Shown here one piece after another: positions 37,732 through 46,454 of a stretch of 64,000 nt of DNA. The translations under genes were made by a program, and so were the position numbers. The number at the start of each line of letters is the position of its first letter. Position 1 is the stretch's first letter. The stretch comes from an uncultured Acidobacteriota bacterium (GTDB taxonomy: Bacteria > Acidobacteriota > UBA6911 > RPQK01 > JAJDTT01), in contig CATOST010000002.1 of NCBI GenBank assembly GCA_951812665.1, forward strand, positions 57,133-121,132, written 5' to 3'. The notes under the pieces were generated by a model. It did not search any database and had not been told where the DNA came from. It was given only the letters and a program-made list of their open reading frames with translations.

Positions 37732-39990
37732 TCACCGTCCCGGCAGGTGGATGGGTTGGGTGAAGGCCCCGTTGCCGGCCGAATCCCAGGCGGCAAACCG
37801 CACCCACTTCTTGCCCGGCGAACCGAATTCCATCCGGAATGTCTTGCGACCGAACGAACCGAGGCCGGTTGTCGGCAGCACCTGCCTGCCGGTCGCTTTG
37901 CCGTCGCCCCACACGAGTTCTACGAACTCAAGCGGGAATGTCCATTCCACCTCGGCGACAAACGTCTTGCGGTCCTCGAATCCTTCGACCTCGTGGGACG
38001 GGATCAAGACCTCCCCTGTCGAGACGAAGAACTCTCCCCGCCTCATCGCCTCGGTGATCGGGCTCCAGTCCTCGTCGAATGCGGGCAACTCGTTCAACCG
38101 CACGTAGTTGACGATCAAGTGCGGATAGATCTCGTCCTCGGGATACTTCGTGTACGTATCGCCCTCCGCAATCAGGTACTTCGGCCCCGCCCAATTGTTC
38201 ATGTCGTCGAGGGTTCCGAAGCACCGTTCCTCGCAGACCCTCGGCTGCGACAGGTCCGCCGGAAGGGATTGGAAGGCTCCACCCAGATAGCGGTCGCTGA
38301 GAAAGTGGGGCGCCTCCCGCACGACATCGGGATAGAATGTCGAACCCTTGGTGCGCGGGTGCGCCTGCCAAATCAGGCCTTTCTCCGTTTCGAGCATCGA
38401 GAGCATCTCACCCGCCGAGCCCACGCGGTAAACCGTTCCGTATTCCGGGTGGCTTGCCTGGAACGCTTTATCGGACCCGCGCACCTTGGACCAGTAAACC
38501 GGCCTCGGGAACACAAGCGTGTAGTGCCCGCCAAAATGCACGTTCGGCTCCTCGCCGGGCAGCAGCAGGAAATCCTCGTCCGAGTGCCGTCGACAAGCCT
38601 CGAAGTACTCGCCAAGTTCCCTGAACCGGACTTCACCTTCATCCGCCGGGTGGCCGTCGCCATGAAAATCCGACATCATCGCGATGTTGATCCCCAGGCC
38701 CTTGAATGCCGAAACCCACGGCGGCCTCGCGTCAAGGGACCCGAGGTCAACCAGCTGCTCGGCGAAGTGCGTATGGAAATGGCTGACCGCCACTTGATGG
38801 CCCTCCAGCGGCTTGTACTTGTCGCCATGGGTGTAGGCCAGCACTTCTTTCAGCGTGGACTCCGCGTCCCGCGGTCCCAGGTAGTAATAGACGGCCATCC
38901 GCTGCAGCGTTCCCGGCGGGGCGTTGTAGAGAGCGAAGTTGCCTTCCGCGAAGGCGCGCGATTGACGCACTCGCTTTTCCCAGATTCCCTTGGCAGCGCC
39001 CCACGGGCGGAACATCTCTTCCCGCTCGGCCTGGCGCACACCGACGTCGAAGCGCCCCTCCTCTCCCTGCCGGTACCAGACGTACCCGAGATTCATCTCG
39101 ATCTCACGCGCGAAGAAGAACTTGTGAGAGGGGGGGAAGATCGCGAGCGCACCGCGCTCCTGCTCGAGCAGGACGACCCGGTTGCGCGCGCGAAGCGGAA
39201 CCGGCCCCTCATTGACTCCACCACCGAAGCGATAGTGCTGCCAGTCCCTGGCGACGTCCCTCCAGCGCAGACGCCGGTAGTCATCGCTCTTCAGCCCGCC
39301 CAGACCGGCACGATAGACGTACGCGACCGATGGCTTGGTGGTCGCCGCCACGGCCTCTTGGCGAACCAGGTTGGATCCTTTGTAAACGGTGAATCGAAGG
39401 CTCCCTTCGAACGAGCCCAAGGTCAAGCCGTCAAACGAAATCTGGAGCCGCACACCATCCCGGCGCACCCGGCACGCTTTGACGCGGTATCGGACCTCGC
39501 TGCGCGTCACCTCCGAGGGATCCCTGGGGAGCCCGGGGTTCACGCCTTCGCGACCTGGCACATTCAGCGGCGCATCCCAGAAGACCTTCCATTTCTCCTG
39601 CTCCACGACTTCAGGCGTGGCCTCGCGGCCCAGGTTCTGCATCGGCCGCAACTGCTGGTAGGAAATGCGGCGCTTTCCCTCCGCTACGTGGAACTGTGGA
39701 CGGGCGTCTCGCACGAGCGGCGCCCAATGCCCCGACCTGGACAGTGCGGCCATTTGCCGTATGACCGGCTGGGCGCCCTCCAGGCCGAACCTTGCCCGGA
39801 GCTGCCCGGCTGAGGTTCCGGCACCGGCTTGCACCGGCGCTTCGGAGCCTGTCCATTCAAAGACCACGTCTCCGTCGACGCTCTCGGCCGCCAGGCCCTC
39901 CAGGGGCCGGTAGTCCGTGAAGTCGCAATGGAGAGGTTCTCCTGAAGCCATCGCGCAAGAAAGCAGTAGCAGGCCGGGCAGGGTTTTCAT
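37732..39990 (-). CDS. Exported DUF3604-like protein within the efflux locus
   Basis: The protein of 752 residues starts at ATG 39990 with a signal peptide (MKTLPGLLLLSCAMASGEPL). The PHP-like part shows VSHFHTHFAEQLV, MMSDFHGDGHPADEGEVRF, LLLPGEEPNVHFGGHYTLV and IWQAHPRTKGS, with many His and Asp residues suited to metal binding. The C-terminus ends in a beta-rich domain (VEWTFPLEFVELVWGDG, KWVRFAAWDSAGNGAFTQPIH). No reaction is known for this family. The ORF extends upstream to 40263 but overlaps the next gene, so the signal-peptide start is preferred. It lies between two adaptor genes, 16 bases before one and 160 bases after the other. Confidence 0.78.
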   Translation of the reverse strand: MKTLPGLLLLSCAMASGEPLHCDFTDYRPLEGLAAESVDGDVVFEWTGSEAPVQAGAGTSAGQLRARFGLEGAQPVIRQMAALSRSGHWAPLVRDARPQFHVAEGKRRISYQQLRPMQNLGREATPEVVEQEKWKVFWDAPLNVPGREGVNPGLPRDPSEVTRSEVRYRVKACRVRRDGVRLQISFDGLTLGSFEGSLRFTVYKGSNLVRQEAVAATTKPSVAYVYRAGLGGLKSDDYRRLRWRDVARDWQHYRFGGGVNEGPVPLRARNRVVLLEQERGALAIFPPSHKFFFAREIEMNLGYVWYRQGEEGRFDVGVRQAEREEMFRPWGAAKGIWEKRVRQSRAFAEGNFALYNAPPGTLQRMAVYYYLGPRDAESTLKEVLAYTHGDKYKPLEGHQVAVSHFHTHFAEQLVDLGSLDARPPWVSAFKGLGINIAMMSDFHGDGHPADEGEVRFRELGEYFEACRRHSDEDFLLLPGEEPNVHFGGHYTLVFPRPVYWSKVRGSDKAFQASHPEYGTVYRVGSAGEMLSMLETEKGLIWQAHPRTKGSTFYPDVVREAPHFLSDRYLGGAFQSLPADLSQPRVCEERCFGTLDDMNNWAGPKYLIAEGDTYTKYPEDEIYPHLIVNYVRLNELPAFDEDWSPITEAMRRGEFFVSTGEVLIPSHEVEGFEDRKTFVAEVEWTFPLEFVELVWGDGKATGRQVLPTTGLGSFGRKTFRMEFGSPGKKWVRFAAWDSAGNGAFTQPIHLPGR

Positions 39991-40150
39991 GAAATCGAGT
40001 ATGGCACCGCCTGGGGGCCATCGCGAGTACGTCGGTAGAAGCGCTGAACGTTGGATCTGGTAGCGAACCCCCATCCTGTAGCTGGTAGGGTCCGTGCGGT
40101 GCGGAGGGGGCTTGTCGGCTTCCCGGTGTTGTCGGCAGGGATCGAATTCC

Positions 40151-42469
40151 TTACCTGGCATCCGGCACATTGGCGACCTCCTCTCCCTCCGACAGCCCTT
40201 CCTTGACCACGGCGACGACACCGTTGTCTCGACCCAATTTGATGGACCGCTTGAGTGGCCCACCGTCCTGCTTCACCCAGACGAAGGACTCGCCGTTCTC
40301 CGTCTGAATGACCGACAGGGGCAAGGTCAGAACATCCTGGAAGTGGTTGACGACGATCCGGATCCGGGTTGCCATACCCGGACGCATCCTGTCCTGGTCC
40401 ACGCGCTCCAGCTCCACTGTGAGGTCCAGCACCTTCATGGGCCGATCGAAGCTGGCCGGAGAGAAGAGGGTGGCCACCGACGCGATCCTTCCCTTGAAAG
40501 TCCGGTCCGGAATCGCGTCCAGGTCGACTCTGACCTCTTGGCCGACGCGGACTTTTCCGGCGTCGATTTCCGCGACCCGAGCATCCACCACCAGGCTCGA
40601 CAGGTCGGGGAGGCTCATGATGGTGCTGCCCACATAGACGTCACTTCCGACTCGCACCGGCTCGTTGCGCCAGTTCCTCTGGTAGAGGACGGTGCCGGCC
40701 CGGGGTGAGACGATTTCCATGGCCTGGATCGATTTTCGATGATGAGAGGCTCTCTCTTCGTAAAGCCGCCCGCTGTCTTGCAGGATCCTGAGCTGAAGGT
40801 CGGCATCATCTTTCACGAACCTCCGCCGCAACTCCAGAGTCTCGACCTTTCGACGAGCCAACTCCGCCTCGTAGTCCGCCTTCTTGACCTCAAGGATCGA
40901 CTGGAACTCCCTGGCTTCTACCAGTTGTTTCTCCTTCTTCCGGGCATCGACTCGAGCTTCTTCCAACTCCAGCTCCAGATCCCGGGCGGCCAACTCCAAT
41001 GAGGCCTTTGTCTTCTCGTACTCCTCCCGGGCCTTCTCGACGTTGGCCGATTCCTCACGCAATTTCTTTTCGACTTCCGTCGGGTCCAATCGCGCCACGA
41101 CTTCCCCTTTTTCGACGGAGCTTCCTTCGGGCGCCATATGAGTGATCTTGTAGCGCCAGGTGTTGGGAAGAGCCGGGGACCGAATCAAGGTCGCCAAATC
41201 GGCCTTGAGCACCCCGTTGCCGGGTACGGTGAGCGTAAAATCCTCCCGTTTCATCCGGATCCAATCCCCCTCCGATCGTCCACTCGGGCCCGTATCGGAG
41301 TTCAAGAGGAGTTTCTGTCCGGGATCCAGTCCAGCCACCGCCACCCATCGATCCGTCGTATCCAGGACCTGAACCGGCAGCTTCCGGCCCATCTCATCCC
41401 GCGCGAAAACCTCACCATCCGGGCCCAGGTGGAGCGCCTCCCGGGGCGCCGTCAACCGCTCCCCCGCCGGAACCGGAATCCACACTCGAGCCGTCATTCC
41501 CGGCTTCATGATGTCCGGGTCCGTTTCCAGTAGAGACACCCGGGCCTCGAAGACCTTGAATCGGGATCGCCACGACTTGGACTTCGCCGCCTCCGAGACC
41601 TGCAGCACGCGGCCGCGGAAGCGGCGGGAAGGATAGGCGTCCAGGATCACCTCGGCATTCAATCCTTCCTGCAACAGAGCGAGGTCGGAATCGTAGACGA
41701 CGGCGGCAACTTCCAGGTGGTCCAGGTTGGGGAGCATCATGACCGGACGCCCTCCATAGATCGCGTCTCCCGCCTGGAGCCTGCGCTCTTCCCGGAAATG
41801 TCGCGCTCGGACCGCCAATCCGGAGGTGGGGGCCCGGACCGTGAGCCGATCCATGGCCTGAAGCAACTGCTTGAGTTGCAGGTCGGCCCGTTGATAGTCG
41901 AGTCGGAGAACCTCCAGTTCGGCCCGTCCGGTTTCTTTCTGACTGGCGAGTTGGTGGTCGGCCTTGTCCAGCTTGATCCTGGCCTGCGAGACGTCGTACC
42001 GGTACTTTTCGGAATCTTCGCGAGGGACCAGATCCGGCGGAATCTCGGCGTAGATCCGAGCGACCTTCATTTCTTTTTCGGCGGTGGCCCTTTGCAGAAG
42101 TTGCTCTTGGCGTTTGGATCCGATCTCGGCTTGCTTGCGGGCGATCTTGAGCTGGGCTTCCTCCCGTTTCTTCTCCAGGTCCAACCGTTCGGTCTCCAGA
42201 CTGGAGCCATCGAACTTCACCAGCAGGTCCCCATTCCGGACCTCGGAGCCCTGGTCCGCCAGATGACTCAGTTTCAGGTTCCAATGGTGGGGAATCCTGG
42301 GAGAGTAGACGATCAAGGAGTCGCTGGCCTTGAGTTCGCCGGTGAGGGTCACGAACTTGACGAAGGGTCTTCTCTCCACCACGGCAATACCGGAAGAACC
42401 GGCCGTATCGTTGGCCAAGACCGGGACCGTGAAAAACAGAAGAACAAACCACAAACGGGTGTATCTCAT
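40151..42469 (-). CDS. Double-module HlyD/RND-type adaptor protein
   Basis: The 772-residue protein has a signal peptide (MRYTRLWFVLLFFTVPVLA) and two consecutive adaptor modules. Module 1 (about 25-400) has LKASDSLIVYSPRI, a coiled coil, VRAPTSGLAVRARHF and VILDAYPSRRFRGRVLQVSE. Module 2 (about 410-772) repeats the plan with FTLTVPGNGVLKADLATLI, a long coiled coil (LELAARDLELELEEARVDARK region), IVSPRAGTVLYQRNW, VRVDLDAIPDRTFKGRIASVA and VVNHFQDVLTLPLSVIQTENG. A single adaptor is normally 350-450 residues, so this is a tandem fusion. It is followed 160 bases later by the DUF3604 gene and is divergent from the TolC gene. Confidence 0.85.
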   Translation of the reverse strand: MRYTRLWFVLLFFTVPVLANDTAGSSGIAVVERRPFVKFVTLTGELKASDSLIVYSPRIPHHWNLKLSHLADQGSEVRNGDLLVKFDGSSLETERLDLEKKREEAQLKIARKQAEIGSKRQEQLLQRATAEKEMKVARIYAEIPPDLVPREDSEKYRYDVSQARIKLDKADHQLASQKETGRAELEVLRLDYQRADLQLKQLLQAMDRLTVRAPTSGLAVRARHFREERRLQAGDAIYGGRPVMMLPNLDHLEVAAVVYDSDLALLQEGLNAEVILDAYPSRRFRGRVLQVSEAAKSKSWRSRFKVFEARVSLLETDPDIMKPGMTARVWIPVPAGERLTAPREALHLGPDGEVFARDEMGRKLPVQVLDTTDRWVAVAGLDPGQKLLLNSDTGPSGRSEGDWIRMKREDFTLTVPGNGVLKADLATLIRSPALPNTWRYKITHMAPEGSSVEKGEVVARLDPTEVEKKLREESANVEKAREEYEKTKASLELAARDLELELEEARVDARKKEKQLVEAREFQSILEVKKADYEAELARRKVETLELRRRFVKDDADLQLRILQDSGRLYEERASHHRKSIQAMEIVSPRAGTVLYQRNWRNEPVRVGSDVYVGSTIMSLPDLSSLVVDARVAEIDAGKVRVGQEVRVDLDAIPDRTFKGRIASVATLFSPASFDRPMKVLDLTVELERVDQDRMRPGMATRIRIVVNHFQDVLTLPLSVIQTENGESFVWVKQDGGPLKRSIKLGRDNGVVAVVKEGLSEGEEVANVPDAR

Positions 42470-42664
42470 GAGCACCTTGCCCGTTTGGAGGATAGTCTGG
42501 GGGATAGTATGTCTTTGGGGTGCGCCGTCGGGGAACATGCTTTCCCGGTCCACGGCTCTCCTCTGAAATCCGGCCGTGCCCCCGGGTGGAACCGGGATCG
42601 ACCGATCCTTATGGAATTCGAATGCATCTCTAACGGAGACGAACCTCTGATTTGAAGATGCAAC

Positions 42665-44317
42665 ATGTACGCGAGGAGTTCAATGATGTTTGCCTTTCGC
42701 ATCCCTGTTTCCCTAATGGCCGTTCTCTGTCTCGGACTGTGCCCGGTCCAAGGTGCTTCGGCGCCTGACCAGGAGTTCCCGTCCACTCGACCCTACGTCG
42801 AGCGGGTCCGGAGCGAAGGCGGATACCTGGATCTCTCCTTGAAGGAGGCCGTTCGTCTGGCCCTGACCAACAACCTGGAGATCGCCATCGAGGATTTCAA
42901 TGAAGAAGTGACCGAACAACTGATATTCCAGACTCGCGGCGACTACGACCCGGTGCTCAGCTTCTCCACGGGCTGGAGTTCCAATGAATGGCCGTCCACC
43001 AGCATTCTGGACGCGGGCCGCAACATCCCCACCTCAATTCGGCGCGGGCTCACCCTCAACACGTCGGTTCAACAGCCGGTCAAAGGTGGTGGCGCCCTGC
43101 AGCTGACCCTGAACAACGTTCGCAACTCCTCCAACAGTCTTTTTTCCATCATCAATCCCAACTTCGAGTCCTATTTCAACTTCTCCTTCACCCAACCCCT
43201 GTGGCGGGGATTCCGGCAGACCCAGACGGAGCGGCAGTTGAAGATCTACAACTTGGACCGCCGCATCAACGAGAGCCAGTTCAAAGAGAGGGTGTCGGAC
43301 ATCATCCTGCGTCTCCAGACGCAGTATTGGGAATTGGTCTCGGCCATCGACATCCACGAGACGCGCCGCCAATCGCGGGAACAGGCCGTCCTGCAGCACC
43401 AGCTCAACAAGAGGAGGGTCGCGGTGGGCATCTCGGCGCCGATGGAGGTCAGTCGCACTCGGGCGGAGGTGTCCAGACGCGAGCAGACCACGATTCAGGC
43501 CGAGGTCCAGATCGTGGTTCGGCAGAATGCCCTCAAGAAACTCCTCACGCCCGACCGGTCGGCTCCCCTCTGGAATCTGACCTTGATCCCCACCGACCGG
43601 CCTCGCATCCGACCTCTCGGCATCACCCTGGAGGACGCCATCGGAGAGGGTCTGAAGCGCCGGCCCGAGTTGGAGCGCCTGAACCTGGAATTGGAAAAGA
43701 ATCGAATCGAGAGGAAATTCTACCGCAAGGAGGGCAAGCCCCGAGTCGACCTGAGAGCCAACGTGGGCTCGTACGGCCGGTCGGGACAGGTCTTCAGGAA
43801 CGTGGATTTCTTCGGCGCTCTGACTCGCGAGCCGGATCCGACGAACCCGTTCTACGGCAACTTCGGCAATTCCATGGGACAGGCGCTGGGGTTCGACTAC
43901 ATCTCCTACGGGATCTTCGTCGATGTGGAGATCCCCTTGAGAAATCGCCGCAACGAAGGCCAACTGGCGGAAACCGCCATTGCCGAGCGCCGTCTCCGGC
44001 ACCAGCACCGGGAGCAGGAACAGCTGATCGTGGAGCAGGTCCGCAACGCCTATGAGCGTCTTGGCATTCAGAAGCGGGAACTGGACATGTCCGCTCTGGC
44101 GTTGCGTTTCGCCCAGGAGCAGTTGGAGCTGGAAACCAAACGGTTCAAGGCGGGACTGTCCACCAACTTCGAGCTCCTGCAGTACCAGCGTGACGTGGCC
44201 GAGGCCCGTCTCTCGGAACTGCGTTCCCAGATCGACTATCAATTGGCGCTCACCGATTTGCGGAAGGCCATGAACACCATCATCGACGCCCAGGACGTGG
44301 CGGTTGCCCAGAGATAA
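42665..44317 (+). CDS. TolC-family outer membrane efflux protein
   Basis: The 550-residue protein has a signal peptide (FAFRIPVSLMAVLCLGLCPVQGAS) and the repeated helical-hairpin layout of outer membrane efflux proteins: LDLSLKEAVRLALTNNLEIAI at the N-terminus, its counterpart GITLEDAIGEGLKRRPELERLNLELEKN after residue 315, and strand segments such as YFNFSFTQPLWRGFRQTQ and YGIFVDVEIPLRNRRNEGQ. The channel would complete the tripartite pump with the adaptors and MacB-like proteins encoded divergently. A second ATG eight residues on (42686) is an alternative start. Confidence 0.9.
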   Translation: MYARSSMMFAFRIPVSLMAVLCLGLCPVQGASAPDQEFPSTRPYVERVRSEGGYLDLSLKEAVRLALTNNLEIAIEDFNEEVTEQLIFQTRGDYDPVLSFSTGWSSNEWPSTSILDAGRNIPTSIRRGLTLNTSVQQPVKGGGALQLTLNNVRNSSNSLFSIINPNFESYFNFSFTQPLWRGFRQTQTERQLKIYNLDRRINESQFKERVSDIILRLQTQYWELVSAIDIHETRRQSREQAVLQHQLNKRRVAVGISAPMEVSRTRAEVSRREQTTIQAEVQIVVRQNALKKLLTPDRSAPLWNLTLIPTDRPRIRPLGITLEDAIGEGLKRRPELERLNLELEKNRIERKFYRKEGKPRVDLRANVGSYGRSGQVFRNVDFFGALTREPDPTNPFYGNFGNSMGQALGFDYISYGIFVDVEIPLRNRRNEGQLAETAIAERRLRHQHREQEQLIVEQVRNAYERLGIQKRELDMSALALRFAQEQLELETKRFKAGLSTNFELLQYQRDVAEARLSELRSQIDYQLALTDLRKAMNTIIDAQDVAVAQR

Positions 44318-44335
44318 GGCTAGAATGGTGAACGA

Positions 44336-44410
<75 letters not shown>

Positions 44411-44417
44411 CTTTTTC

Positions 44418-45461
44418 ATGCGGATAAGACGCGGAGTCAACTCGGCTCGAATCGGTTCCCCGCTCCTGATGGTGCTGCTCTTCCTTGCGGCGTCGACGGA
44501 TGCCGGAGTGCGGGCCGCCCCGCTTCGAGCCGGGATCATCGGCCTCGACACGTCCCATTCCGTCCACTTCACCCGGATCCTCAACGACCCCGGGGACGAG
44601 GGCCACGTCCCGGGCTGCCGGGTGGTGGCCGCGTACCCCCAGGGGAGCCGCGACATCGAGTCGAGCCTGCGGCGGGTCCCGGAATACACGCGCCGGGTCC
44701 GGGAGATGGGTGTGGAGATCGTCCCCAGCATCGAGGCGCTGCTGCAGAAAGTGGACGTGGTCCTGCTGGAGACCAACGACGGACGTCCCCACCTGGAGCA
44801 GGCCGCGCCGGTCCTGAAAGCCGGCAAGCCGGTCTTCATCGACAAGCCGGTGGCCGGAACCCTGGCGGACGTGGTGGCGATCTACGAGCTCTCGAAGCGC
44901 TACGGGACTCCCGTCTTTTCCTCTTCCGGCCTGCGCTACGCCGCGGGGGTTCAGGAAGTGGTCAAGGGAAAGGTGGGAAAGATCCTGGCCTGCAACGCCT
45001 ACAGTCCGGCTGTGATGGAGCCGAATCACCCAGATCTCTTCTGGTACGGCATCCATGGGGTGGAGTTTCTCTACACCGTCATGGGTCCCGGCTGCGTGGA
45101 GCTGAGCCGGATGAACACGCCGGGAGGCGACGTGGTGGTGGGAAGATGGTCCGACGGTCGGCTGGGAACCTTTCACGGCCGGCGGGCCGGGAAACGGGGA
45201 TACGGTGGGACCGCCTTCGGGAGTGAGGCCATCGCTCCGCTGGGCGGCTTCAGCGGTTATCCTCCGCTGGTCGCCCGGATCGTGGAGTTCTTCGAGACCG
45301 GCGTTCCGCCCGTCGATCCTGCCACGACGCTGGAAATCTACGTCTTCATGGAAGCCGCCGATGAGAGCAAACGGCGCGGTGGAGTGCCGGTCCGCCTCCA
45401 GGACGTGCTGGAGAAGGCCAGGACTCAGGCGCGGGAGACACTCGCCCGCAGATTTCCATAA
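44418..45461 (+). CDS. Exported Gfo/Idh/MocA family oxidoreductase-like protein
   Basis: The 347-residue protein starts at ATG 44418, eight bases after the tRNA, and carries a probable signal peptide (LLMVLLFLAASTDAGVRA). The Rossmann part has a non-canonical LRAGIIGLDTSHSVHF, KVDVVLLETNDGRPHLEQA and KPVFIDKPVAGTLADV, where K and P of the usual EKP motif are kept. The C-terminal domain has FWYGIHGVEFLYTVMGPG. Secreted members of this superfamily occur in Planctomycetota and Acidobacteriota, and may act on sugars or not be catalytic at all. The glycine motif departs from GxGxxG, so cofactor binding is uncertain. Confidence 0.78.
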   Translation: MRIRRGVNSARIGSPLLMVLLFLAASTDAGVRAAPLRAGIIGLDTSHSVHFTRILNDPGDEGHVPGCRVVAAYPQGSRDIESSLRRVPEYTRRVREMGVEIVPSIEALLQKVDVVLLETNDGRPHLEQAAPVLKAGKPVFIDKPVAGTLADVVAIYELSKRYGTPVFSSSGLRYAAGVQEVVKGKVGKILACNAYSPAVMEPNHPDLFWYGIHGVEFLYTVMGPGCVELSRMNTPGGDVVVGRWSDGRLGTFHGRRAGKRGYGGTAFGSEAIAPLGGFSGYPPLVARIVEFFETGVPPVDPATTLEIYVFMEAADESKRRGGVPVRLQDVLEKARTQARETLARRFP

Positions 45462-45470
45462 GAGAAGAAA

Positions 45471-45486
45471 TTACTATCAATAGTAA
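45471..45486. promoter_or_regulatory. AT-rich inverted repeat upstream of the cytochrome/PQQ operon (distal site)
   Basis: TTACTAT (45471-45477) and ATAGTAA (45480-45486) form an exact dyad around CA. It lies 33 bases (about three helical turns) centre to centre from the palindrome at 45502-45521, so two bound dimers would face the same side of the DNA. It is strikingly AT-rich for this GC-rich sequence. It could alternatively be a weak terminator after the previous gene. Confidence 0.5.
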
Positions 45487-45494
45487 AAACAGCT

Positions 45495-45522
45495 TTGACT
45501 TTTATTATCTATAGATAATAAT
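45495..45522 (+). promoter_or_regulatory. Promoter with overlapping 20-bp palindromic operator
   Basis: The -35 hexamer TTGACT (45495-45500) and an AATAAT/ATAATG -10 box (from 45517 or 45518) are spaced 16-17 bases. The perfect palindrome TTATTATCTATAGATAATAA (45502-45521) fills the spacer and overlaps the -10 box, the usual place for a repressor operator. The next genes are the diheme cytochrome c and the PQQ dehydrogenase. No regulator gene is adjacent. Confidence 0.6.
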
Positions 45523-45603
45523 GGCCTTCTTCCCGGGAAATTGCAGGGGCGCATCTTGTGGGGGCCTTCCTTCTTTTCCACCCTGCGCCTTGACTTCCGG
45601 CAG

Positions 45604-46449
45604 ATGTTCGGATACCACAAACGAAACCTTGGAAACGTTTTGAGAGTTACGGATTTCCTGATCGCCGGCTTGCTGATCCTGGTCCTGACACCCGAATCGC
45701 CGGCGCAAGAGTCGGCCACCCGGAACCCTTACACCTCGGTCGCCGATTTGTATAACGGCGCACGGAACTTTCGGAACCATTGCGCCATCTGCCACGCCCT
45801 GGACGCCACCGGCGAATCGGGTCCGGACCTGACCCGTTCCGAGTATCGCCATGGAAACAGCAACTCGGCTCTGTTTCGCATCGTCAGCCAGGGGATCACC
45901 GGGACCAGCATGGCGGCCCACCGTTTCAGCGACCGGGAGGTCTGGCAACTGGTCGCTTATCTGCGATCACTGGATCGCCGTTCCGCGCCCGAGAGGCTTC
46001 CCGGCGATCCCGCCCAGGGCAAGGTCGTCTTCGAGGTGCAAGGGGACTGCTCCCGCTGTCACATGGTCGACGGACGGGGAGGGCGTCTCGGTCCCGACTT
46101 GAGTGACGTGGGCTGGAAGCGGTCCGCCAGTTTCCTTAAAGAGTCCATCCTGGAACCCACCGCGGAGATCGGAAACAGTTCCGAAACCTTCGTGGACGGC
46201 ACCCGCCGCTACTGGCCGGTCACCCTCACCCTGGCCGACGGAAACTCGGTTCAGGGCGTGGTCCTGAACGAAGACAGCTATTCGATCCAGGTCATGGACG
46301 AGGAAGAGCGCCTCCTCTCCTATTCCAAGAAGCTCCTGAAAGAGATTCGCAGAGGGCAGGTCTCGTCCATGCCGACCTTTCAAGACGATCTCACAGACGC
46401 GGAAGTCGACGACCTTGTGGCCTACCTGGCCTCTTTGAAAAGGAAATAG
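45604..46449 (+). CDS. Exported diheme cytochrome c
   Basis: The 281-residue protein is read from ATG 45604, giving a signal peptide (VTDFLIAGLLILVLTPESPAQ); an upstream TTG at 45556 with AGGGG before it is an alternative. Two CxxCH heme sites are visible: CAICH near residue 60 and CSRCH near residue 150, the second followed by DGRGGRLGPDLSDVG, the pattern of the 'putative heme-binding domain' family. The C-terminal part resembles that family's Tudor-like domain (SVQGVVLNEDSYSIQVMDEEE). It probably takes electrons from the PQQ enzyme encoded five bases downstream. Confidence 0.88.
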   Translation: MFGYHKRNLGNVLRVTDFLIAGLLILVLTPESPAQESATRNPYTSVADLYNGARNFRNHCAICHALDATGESGPDLTRSEYRHGNSNSALFRIVSQGITGTSMAAHRFSDREVWQLVAYLRSLDRRSAPERLPGDPAQGKVVFEVQGDCSRCHMVDGRGGRLGPDLSDVGWKRSASFLKESILEPTAEIGNSSETFVDGTRRYWPVTLTLADGNSVQGVVLNEDSYSIQVMDEEERLLSYSKKLLKEIRRGQVSSMPTFQDDLTDAEVDDLVAYLASLKRK

Positions 46450-46454
46450 CGTCC

